From the NCBI GenBank assembly GCA_028284565.1, contig JANQRM010000267.1:1-5140 (forward strand): a stretch of 5,140 bases of DNA. The letters are read 5' to 3'. The translations under genes were made by a program, and so were the position numbers. The notes below the pieces were generated by a model. The model saw nothing but the letters and a program-made list of their open reading frames with translations, did not search any database and was not told where the DNA came from. Positions 1 to 4,138 of the stretch are shown here, piece after piece (within the stretch, counting starts at the first letter, position 1; each line of letters opens with the position of its first letter). The stretch is from Anaerolineae bacterium. Its GTDB lineage: Bacteria; Chloroflexota; Anaerolineae; Aggregatilineales; Phototrophicaceae.

Positions 1-1
1 C

Positions 2-187
2 GCTTCCTACGCACTCTTAGGTTTAGAACGTGGCGCATCAGAAAATGCAGTGAAGACTGCCTATCGCAAATTTGCCATGCAACTGCACCCCGATGTGAGT
101 GCCTTTCCGGCATCCGAAGCAGAACGTCGCTTCCGACAATTGAATGAAGCCTACGAAATCATCAAGACATATCACAATTGGACTTGA
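2..187 (+). CDS. J-domain (DnaJ-like) protein, 3' end only
   Basis: The reading frame is open from base 2 to a TGA at 185-187 and gives 61 residues, nearly all of them one J domain. It begins SYALLGLERGAS, continues with the helix II segment AVKTAYRKFAMQL, then the invariant HPD tripeptide (fragment residues 29-31), and ends with the helix III segment RRFRQLNEAYEIIKTY. J domains dock on Hsp70 (DnaK) and stimulate its ATPase, with HPD as the essential contact. The protein stops about six residues after helix III, so there is no G/F linker, zinc-finger or client-binding region downstream. It is therefore either a J-domain-only protein lacking just a few N-terminal residues here, or a larger protein with a C-terminal J domain whose start lies outside the window. 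Its last 16 bases overlap the convergent hxlR-type gene. The domain call is firm; the full architecture cannot be seen. Confidence 0.88.
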   Translation, partial: ASYALLGLERGASENAVKTAYRKFAMQLHPDVSAFPASEAERRFRQLNEAYEIIKTYHNWT

Positions 188-555
188 GGTAGTTCACTCG
201 CTTCAATTGCTTCATCCTTGGATTGCTGTGAAGCATGGTGCATCCCCCATTCAACCATCGCTTCCAAAATGGGACCGAGTGTCCGCCCATATTCGGTGAT
301 GGTGTATTCGACATGTGGCGGTATAACGGGAAAGACCTCACGATGGATAATGCCATCCTGTTCCAATTCACGTAAGTGCCGTGTGAGGACTTTTTGGGTC
401 ACACTCGGTATCAGGCGCAATAGCTCACTGTTACGGCGTGGTTTGTCTTTGATGTAATAGAGGATGGTCGGCTTCCACTTGCCACCCATGACACTGACCG
501 TTGTCGAAACCGGACAAAAACCGAGACTGTCTGCCGAACAAGATGGATTTGACAT
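172..555 (-). CDS. HxlR/DUF24-family winged-helix transcriptional regulator
   Basis: This 127-residue protein has the full HxlR pattern: C14-P-V, then GGKWKPTIL (24-32), the DNA-recognition region SVTQKVLTRHLRELEQDGI (51-69), a wing (HREVFPVIPPHVEYTIT, 71-87) and the closing helix EYGRTLGPILEAMVEWG (88-104). HxlR proteins are dimeric DNA-binding regulators. Many sense quinones, aldehydes, diamide or hypochlorite through a conserved N-terminal cysteine, and C14 sits at that place; C6 is a second nearby cysteine. The tail after residue 105 is polar and probably disordered. The start is supported by a GAGGA ribosome site (minus strand, 562-566) six bases upstream of the ATG. The gene is divergent from the oxidoreductase at 720, which is its most likely target, and two candidate operators lie between them. 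Its 3' end overlaps the J-domain gene by 16 bases. The family call is firm; the inducer is inferred. Confidence 0.93.
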   Translation of the reverse strand: MSNPSCSADSLGFCPVSTTVSVMGGKWKPTILYYIKDKPRRNSELLRLIPSVTQKVLTRHLRELEQDGIIHREVFPVIPPHVEYTITEYGRTLGPILEAMVEWGMHHASQQSKDEAIEASELPQVQL

Positions 556-572
556 AATGTATCCTCGCCTAC

Positions 573-603
573 TTTACAGCCCTAGTGTACACCTAGTTTT
601 CAA
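573..603 (-). promoter_or_regulatory. Weak candidate promoter for the HxlR regulator gene
   Basis: On the minus strand TTGAAA (603-598) and TGTAAA (578-573) resemble -35 and -10 boxes but are separated by 19 bases, longer than ideal. If real, transcription would start near 566, leaving a leader of about 10 bases that barely includes the GAGGA ribosome site. The repeat at 581-597 would then lie exactly between the two boxes, a typical place for a repressor to act. The match is modest and the call tentative. Confidence 0.25.
581..597. promoter_or_regulatory. Candidate operator: CCTAGT direct repeat around GTGTACAC palindrome
   Basis: CCTAGT occurs at 581-586 and again at 592-597, 11 bases apart, about one helical turn. 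Between and overlapping them is a perfect 8-base palindrome GTGTACAC (585-592). The element lies 26 bases upstream of the hxlR start codon, inside the divergent control region. Such symmetry fits binding by a dimeric winged-helix protein, and autoregulation by the adjacent HxlR protein is the simplest reading. That it is an operator is inference; the repeat itself is seen directly. Confidence 0.45.
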
Positions 604-609
604 AAGCTC

Positions 610-633
610 TATAGGGACAAAAATGTCCGTATA
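610..633. promoter_or_regulatory. Candidate HxlR operator: 24-base inverted repeat
   Basis: The arms TATAGGGACA (610-619) and TGTCCGTATA (624-633) are complementary at 9 of 10 positions around an AAAA centre (620-623); the only mismatch is 614/629. The repeat is central in the hxlR/oxidoreductase divergent region, 55 bases from hxlR and 87 from the oxidoreductase start. It has no T-run and no gene ends nearby, so a terminator is unlikely. A dimeric regulator site is the best explanation, with the adjacent HxlR protein as the natural candidate. Binding is inferred from position and symmetry. Confidence 0.55.
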
Positions 634-650
634 TGACAACGTAGTGCGTA

Positions 651-679
651 AAGACAAAGGAATCCGTACTGATTATGCT
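651..679 (+). promoter_or_regulatory. Weak candidate promoter for the oxidoreductase gene
   Basis: AAGACA (651-656) and TATGCT (674-679) match the sigma70 -35 and -10 boxes at four of six positions each, with an ideal 17-base spacer. The predicted start near 686 would give a leader of about 34 bases containing the ribosome site at 705-710. An alternative -35, ATGACA at 633-638 touching the inverted repeat, has a better hexamer but no good -10 at proper spacing. A weak basal promoter would suit an inducible gene. Low confidence. Confidence 0.25.
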
Positions 680-719
680 TCGAGCCATCGTTTAATGATG
701 CCTCGAAAGGTTCACCCTC

Positions 720-1586
720 ATGCACCAAACTATTCTCGTTACCGGAGCCAGCAGTAAAGTCGGACAACCGCTTGTCAAGTTTTTAGCAGAAGCAGGTCAC
801 AAGGTCAAAGCCGCAACTCGTCATCCACAAAACATCACACCGACCCCACTGGTCGAAGCAGTCACCTTTGATTACGATGAGCCTTCCACTTTTGCAACTG
901 CCCTCGCCAATGTCGATAGCTTATTTATCGTAGAACGTCCCGCCGATGAACAAGCGAAAGCAACTGTTGCCCCACTAATTGATGTCGCAAAATCACAAAG
1001 TATTCGCAAGATTGTCATGATGACCGCCATGGGAGTCGAATATGACCCCAGCACGCCCTTGCATCAACTCGAATTGTATTTGATGGATAGTGGGATTCCC
1101 TACACGATATTGCGTCCCAATTGGTTCATGCAGAATTTCAGTCATGGATTCTTGCGGGATATGATTCGCTATCAAGGGGGGATTTTCGTGCCAGATGGTG
1201 GGATGCCTGTCAGCTTCATTGATACTCGTGATATTGCCAAAGTAACGATGATTGCGCTGACTCAAGATGGGCATGAGAACCAAGCCTACACCTTAACAGG
1301 GGGTGAGGCGATCAGTCATGAACAGGTCGCGCAACGGATTGGTGATGCGACTGGCACACCTGTTCAATATGCAGAAATCAACGATGAGCAGATGTTCGCG
1401 GGACTCAAACAGGCCGACTATACCGACTCTCAAGCACGATTGGTCACTGACCTATTTATCCCGATGCAACAGGGTTTGACACAAACGATCATGCCGAGCG
1501 TCAAAGAGATTACCGGACAAGAGGCGATTCCATTCACCCAATTCGTCCACGACTTTGCCGAACAGTGGCAATTAACCGAAGCCTAA
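720..1586 (+). CDS. NmrA/QorB-like NAD(P)-binding oxidoreductase (atypical SDR)
   Basis: The 288-residue product opens with a Rossmann strand and glycine loop, ILVTGASSKVG (residues 5-15), followed by VKAATRHP (29-36). The arginine after the second strand (R34) is usually linked to NADPH preference. Further family marks are the middle strand KIVMMTAMGV (97-106), IPYTILRPNWFMQNF (126-140), the DTRDIAKV segment (168-175) and AYTLTGGEAISHEQVAQRIG (189-208). No YxxxK catalytic pair of classical SDRs is apparent, as expected for the NmrA-like branch, which includes the quinone reductase QorB (YtfG) and regulatory NADPH sensors. Length agrees with QorB (about 286). The start is supported by GAAAGG at 705-710, nine bases upstream. 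It is divergent from an HxlR regulator, an arrangement known for quinone-responsive reductase genes, so quinone or electrophile reduction in the cytoplasm is the leading guess. Substrate cannot be read from sequence; the fold call is firm. Confidence 0.88.
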   Translation: MHQTILVTGASSKVGQPLVKFLAEAGHKVKAATRHPQNITPTPLVEAVTFDYDEPSTFATALANVDSLFIVERPADEQAKATVAPLIDVAKSQSIRKIVMMTAMGVEYDPSTPLHQLELYLMDSGIPYTILRPNWFMQNFSHGFLRDMIRYQGGIFVPDGGMPVSFIDTRDIAKVTMIALTQDGHENQAYTLTGGEAISHEQVAQRIGDATGTPVQYAEINDEQMFAGLKQADYTDSQARLVTDLFIPMQQGLTQTIMPSVKEITGQEAIPFTQFVHDFAEQWQLTEA

Positions 1587-1599
1587 AACAACACGAAAC

Positions 1600-1634
1600 A
1601 GGCTACTAGACGATGTTCATGGGTCTAGTAGCCT
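1600..1634. terminator. Hairpin between convergent genes, probable bidirectional terminator
   Basis: AGGCTACTAGAC (1600-1611) pairs perfectly with GTCTAGTAGCCT (1623-1634), giving a 12-bp stem with an 11-base loop. It lies 13 bases after the oxidoreductase stop codon and 18 bases after the stop codon of the convergent SRPBCC gene. There is no proper T-run on the plus side (ATCATCAAG follows). On the minus side the bases after the stem are moderately T-rich (TGTTTCGTGTTGTTTT). It may therefore terminate better for the minus-strand operon, or act as an RNA 3'-end stabiliser. Confidence 0.75.
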
Positions 1635-1652
1635 ATCATCAAGTGCGATCTC

Positions 1653-2162
1653 TTACTGCTTGGCGAGTTCAGCCTCCAGCCGATCCCAGCTCTGTGACAG
1701 CCCCTCTTCCACACCCATCTCAATCACTTTGTCACGGGTTTCTTTCGAGTCGAAACGAGTGATACTGCTGACAGTTGTTTTGCTACTGTCTGCTAGAAAA
1801 TTGACAGTGATGAGCATTTCGGGCATACCATCCATCGGATTACCCTCGCCATCTGTAAACACATCCGTGTAGACGATTTTCTCTGGCGCGATAATCTCTT
1901 GAAAGGTCGCCTTGCCACAACTTTGCATATTGTCGGCTTCCGGTGGACCTTGCATACAATAGAACCATGTCCCACCCACACGGAAATCAAGTTCACAAAC
2001 GGGCAGTGTCCAGCCCTTGGGTCCCCACCAATTCACCAGATGTTCAGCGTGTGTGTACATTTGCCAGACGAGTTCGCGCGGTGCATCGAAGGTGCGTGTG
2101 AAGCCAATCTCGGTGTCTGATGGTAAGGTCATCTGGGTTGCGGCTGTTTTACTCTTTGTCAT
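1653..2162 (-). CDS. SRPBCC / AHSA1-domain protein
   Basis: This 169-residue protein carries the AHSA1 (Aha1 C-terminal-like) branch of the SRPBCC ligand-binding fold. Diagnostic parts are FTRTFDAPRELVWQMYT (21-37), the AEHLVNWWGPKGWT segment (39-52), the strand pair FRVGGTWFYCM (60-70), EKIVYTDVF (94-102) and the closing helix GVEEGLSQSWDRLEAEL (150-166). The fold forms a deep hydrophobic pocket; members in bacteria bind or sense small hydrophobic molecules, mostly unidentified. Three cysteines (C56, C69, C82) are present. The start codon lies inside the end of the upstream arsR gene, a 14-base overlap, with AGGAG (minus strand, 2173-2177) ten bases before the ATG, so translation is probably coupled. 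The first 15 residues look like a flexible leader before the domain. Fold and operon pairing are secure; biochemical role is unknown. Confidence 0.92.
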   Translation of the reverse strand: MTKSKTAATQMTLPSDTEIGFTRTFDAPRELVWQMYTHAEHLVNWWGPKGWTLPVCELDFRVGGTWFYCMQGPPEADNMQSCGKATFQEIIAPEKIVYTDVFTDGEGNPMDGMPEMLITVNFLADSSKTTVSSITRFDSKETRDKVIEMGVEEGLSQSWDRLEAELAKQ

Positions 2163-2478
2163 GGTTCTCTTGCTCCTGTATCTCTTGTAGATAATCGTCT
2201 AACTGGTCGAAACGTTCCTCCCAAAGATTCCGATACGATGATAGCCATTGGTCGAGTTCCATCAGAGGTTCAGGGCGCAATTCATAAATGCGACGTTGCG
2301 CTTCTTGACGCACATGAACCAGCCCCGCCTCCCTCAAGACTCGCAGATGCTTAGACACCCCCGGTTGGCTTATCGCTAAGACATCAACCAAATCCCCCAC
2401 CATGCGCGGACGCATCCGAAGCAAATCGAGAATAGTCCGTCGGGTGGGGTCGGCAATTACATCAAATATCGTCATCAT
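2149..2478 (-). CDS. ArsR/SmtB-family repressor without metal motif
   Basis: This 109-residue winged-helix protein shows FDVIADPTRRTILDLL (5-20), a recognition helix SQPGVSKHLRVLREAGLV (37-54), a wing with EAQRRIYELRPEPL (59-72) and a C-terminal helix rich in W, E and R (WLSSYRNLWEERFDQLDDYL, 78-97). There are no cysteines at all, so the classical CxC arsenic or metal site is absent. It belongs to the ArsR subgroup found next to SRPBCC/AHSA1 genes, and that gene follows it here with a 14-base overlap. Two ATG codons stand in tandem (2478 and 2475). A consensus promoter predicts transcription starting at the first, while the only ribosome-like AGG (2481-2483) is too close to the first and only five bases from the second. 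Two tandem inverted repeats cover the promoter, so autorepression of the operon is very likely. The signal sensed is unknown. Confidence 0.94.
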   Translation of the reverse strand: MMTIFDVIADPTRRTILDLLRMRPRMVGDLVDVLAISQPGVSKHLRVLREAGLVHVRQEAQRRIYELRPEPLMELDQWLSSYRNLWEERFDQLDDYLQEIQEQENHDKE

Positions 2479-2484
2479 GACCTA

Positions 2485-2514
2485 ATTATAACTCATTAGT
2501 TATATAACTGTCAA
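2485..2514 (-). promoter_or_regulatory. Consensus sigma70 promoter of the arsR-SRPBCC operon
   Basis: On the minus strand a perfect TTGACA (2514-2509) and a perfect TATAAT (2490-2485) are 18 bases apart. The usual distance from -10 to start puts +1 at about 2478, which is the A of the first arsR ATG, so the transcript should be leaderless or nearly so. Both boxes overlap the tandem inverted repeats at 2487-2521: the -35 lies within the upstream repeat and most of the -10 within the downstream one. This is the layout expected for a strong promoter held off by its own repressor. Confidence 0.88.
2487..2504. promoter_or_regulatory. ArsR operator copy 1 (TATAACT-CATT-AGTTATA)
   Basis: A perfect inverted repeat with 7-base arms TATAACT (2487-2493) and AGTTATA (2498-2504) around CATT. 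It covers the spacer and four of the six bases of the -10 box of the minus-strand promoter, so a bound dimer should block RNA polymerase. The arm sequence is identical to that of copy 2, which marks it as a protein-binding site rather than chance AT-rich symmetry. That the adjacent ArsR protein is the binder is inferred from position and from the family's habit of autorepression. Confidence 0.8.
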
Positions 2515-2521
2515 GTTATAT
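2502..2521. promoter_or_regulatory. ArsR operator copy 2 (ATATAACT-GTCA-AGTTATAT)
   Basis: A second perfect inverted repeat with the same arms, TATAACT (2503-2509) and AGTTATA (2514-2520), here extended by one more pair (2502/2521). Its spacer is GTCA, and the -35 box TTGACA on the minus strand is formed from that spacer plus the flanking arm ends. Its centre is 16 bases from that of copy 1 and the two copies share bases 2503-2504, so two dimers would sit close together and might bind cooperatively. Confidence 0.8.
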
Positions 2522-2566
2522 TAAAAATTAAGGACAAACTTCATTGCTATCGAAACAACGCACGTT

Positions 2567-2576
2567 TTGTTACAAT
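2567..2576 (+). promoter_or_regulatory. Candidate extended -10 promoter for the secreted SH3 protein
   Basis: TACAAT (2571-2576) is a five-of-six match to the -10 box and is preceded by TG at 2568-2569 plus one base (TGT-TACAAT), the extended -10 form that can work without a good -35. No convincing -35 lies at 16-18 bases. Transcription would begin near 2583 and leave a leader of about 24 bases containing the AAAGGA ribosome site (2596-2601). Confidence 0.5.
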
Positions 2577-2606
2577 CAACCTCTACCGACACGATAAAGG
2601 AACGCG

Positions 2607-4058
2607 ATGATGAAACGACTCGCATGGCTCTTGGTGATGATGGGCTTGTTTGTCACGGGGATGACATTCGCTCAAGCCGACCAACCCTTAATTCTGGTGA
2701 TGGATGCAACACTCTACACATGGGATGGCACACCCAACCAAGCCCCCACCGTGTATGATGCTTGCATTCCAGATGGAGAACCTATTATATCCGCACCAAT
2801 TGTCTCACCAAATGGACGCAATGTCGCCTTCCTTACACAACCCAAAGAAGTGACTCAAGTCCTCCAAGAGATTGGGGGAGTCGGTGGCGGTCCCTTGCCC
2901 AATCAACTCTACACCTGTGGCACGGGATTGGGTGGCGATGCACTCACTTTAGTTGGTTCCCAACCAGATGATTTCTCATTCTTTGCCGACGATGTACCAG
3001 ATAAAGGAATTGTCTTCTCCGAAGCCGTATGGTCACCCGATTCAAACATGCTGGCATGGACAGAATTGCCATTCCCCGGTGAAGGGATAAATCTGGGCAT
3101 CTATGACCTGAATACTGGAAACATCACAGCAACCGAATTAGAAGGCGTCTCATTGGGATTGGGGGTACCATCCCCCCTCACCGTATACTGGGGTGAGGCT
3201 GGTGTAATGGTCTTTAACGCCAGTTTGGATGATGAAACCTTTGAACTCACCGAAAGCCTCTTCATTTATGACAGCAAAGGCAACCCGGTTGCTCAAACTG
3301 TCTTGCCAACGTCGGACGAAAGCGACTTTCCGCAACAACGAGTCTTGATGAATGTTGATGGCGAAGAATTTTTCGCGGTTCTCTTTGCCCAATCTGGCTG
3401 GCAGTTGATTGAACCTCTTAGTGGTGAAGCCCAACCTGCCAATGGGTTTGGCGAACTGTACAATCCCAATAATCCAAATGGCATGGGTTTATTGTTCGAG
3501 ATTGATGAGTCTTTTAATCAAGTCTGGACAGTCGTTATGTCAGACGGTGCGTTTGTCGATGCGAATGGCAATTTGATGCAAGTCAATGCATTTACACCCA
3601 ATCAACTTGCCCTCTCATCGGATTCTCAATTGGTCTTCACCGTATTTGATGGCGCATACGTCTGGAATGGTGGCGATAGCACCTTTATCAATGGCACAGA
3701 AGCGGTGGCGAATGGATTCTCTGCGTTAGCATGGGGACCCACTGCTTGGCGACTGAACCGCACAGCGCTATCACCTCCCCAACAAGCGGAACCCGTCACA
3801 TGCGCTGGCGCACTATCCTCCCGCTTAATTGTGGGTGAGCAAGCCGGAGTTGTTGAAACTACTGTGCCAAATAATGTACGGAATTCCCCCAATCTCGGTG
3901 GTGGTGTCGTCGGACAGATTCCGGGTGGCTCAACCTTTACCGTGTTGTCGGGTCCCGTCTGTGCTGATGGCTATGCATGGTGGGAAGTCAATTTCAATGG
4001 AATTATCGGCTGGACGGTTGAAGGTGATGCGGATAGTTATTGGTTAGAACCGCGATAA
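2607..4058 (+). CDS. Secreted WD40-like (propeller) protein with C-terminal SH3-like domain
   Basis: This 483-residue protein starts with a Sec signal peptide: MMKR, a hydrophobic core (residues 5-19), then FAQA with probable cleavage after A24. There is no lipobox cysteine, so it should be released or held by other means. Residues 25-395 are rich in short beta-strand units with WD40-like/PD40 character, such as VSPNGRNVAFLT (66-77), WSPDSNMLAW (142-151) followed by LGIYDLNTGNI (163-173), and LSSDSQLVFTVFDGAYVW (336-353), suggesting a partial or diverged propeller. Residues 399-483 resemble bacterial SH3 (SH3b-like) modules, with NNVRNSPNLGGGVVGQIPGG (424-443), CADGYAWWEV and GWTVEGD, a form seen at the C-terminus of many Chloroflexota envelope proteins. 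Four cysteines (53, 104, 399, 452) could form two disulfides outside the cytoplasm. AAAGGA at 2596-2601 precedes tandem ATGs at 2607 and 2610. Ligand and role are unknown. Confidence 0.87.
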   Translation: MMKRLAWLLVMMGLFVTGMTFAQADQPLILVMDATLYTWDGTPNQAPTVYDACIPDGEPIISAPIVSPNGRNVAFLTQPKEVTQVLQEIGGVGGGPLPNQLYTCGTGLGGDALTLVGSQPDDFSFFADDVPDKGIVFSEAVWSPDSNMLAWTELPFPGEGINLGIYDLNTGNITATELEGVSLGLGVPSPLTVYWGEAGVMVFNASLDDETFELTESLFIYDSKGNPVAQTVLPTSDESDFPQQRVLMNVDGEEFFAVLFAQSGWQLIEPLSGEAQPANGFGELYNPNNPNGMGLLFEIDESFNQVWTVVMSDGAFVDANGNLMQVNAFTPNQLALSSDSQLVFTVFDGAYVWNGGDSTFINGTEAVANGFSALAWGPTAWRLNRTALSPPQQAEPVTCAGALSSRLIVGEQAGVVETTVPNNVRNSPNLGGGVVGQIPGGSTFTVLSGPVCADGYAWWEVNFNGIIGWTVEGDADSYWLEPR

Positions 4059-4114
4059 TCAACCGAATCACGAGCAAACTCTTGTAAGAGTGGTTCACGA
4101 ATCGCCCTACGTTG

Positions 4115-4120
4115 TATAAA
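4115..4120 (+). promoter_or_regulatory. Candidate -10 box upstream of tsaD
   Basis: TATAAA at 4115-4120 is a five-of-six match to a -10 box. A possible -35, GGTTCA at 4092-4097, is poor. The start would be near 4127, giving a leader of about 12 bases (CTCAAATTATAT) with no Shine-Dalgarno sequence. The AAAGG at 4118-4122 ends 16 bases before the ATG, too far for an ordinary ribosome site. The rest of the 80-base gap after 4058 holds only a short palindrome (4078-4091). Confidence 0.4.
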
Positions 4121-4138
4121 GGCTAACTCAAATTATAT

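Noticed and set aside
464..757. Open frame of 97 codons on the plus strand running from within hxlR into the oxidoreductase start
   Set aside because: It is antisense to hxlR, crosses the divergent control region, overlaps the true oxidoreductase start in another frame and has no recognisable domain.
993..1283. Minus-strand open frame of 96 codons inside the oxidoreductase gene
   Set aside because: It lies wholly antisense to a gene with clear family motifs, and its translation shows no known pattern.
1899..2120. Plus-strand open frame of 73 codons opposite the SRPBCC gene
   Set aside because: It is a shadow of the well-supported AHSA1 coding sequence, with no ribosome site or motif.
2149..2478. 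Metal- or arsenic-responsive ars operon
   Set aside because: The ArsR-family protein has no cysteine and no arsenate reductase or arsenite pump gene is present; the partner gene is SRPBCC/AHSA1.
3150..3434. Minus-strand open frames inside the secreted SH3 protein gene (also 2909-3100, 3293-3484 and 3626-3892)
   Set aside because: All are antisense to a continuous 483-residue frame with signal peptide and domain structure; none carries recognisable motifs.
4078..4091. Palindrome ACTCTT-GT-AAGAGT after the secreted protein gene, considered as a terminator
   Set aside because: The loop of two bases forces a short, AT-rich stem, there is no T-run after it, and it is too weak to call. It could equally be chance or a small operator.
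4118..4122. AAAGG considered as the tsaD ribosome site
   Set aside because: It ends 16 bases before the ATG, well beyond the usual 5-10 bases, and no in-frame earlier start would fit the conserved N-terminus.
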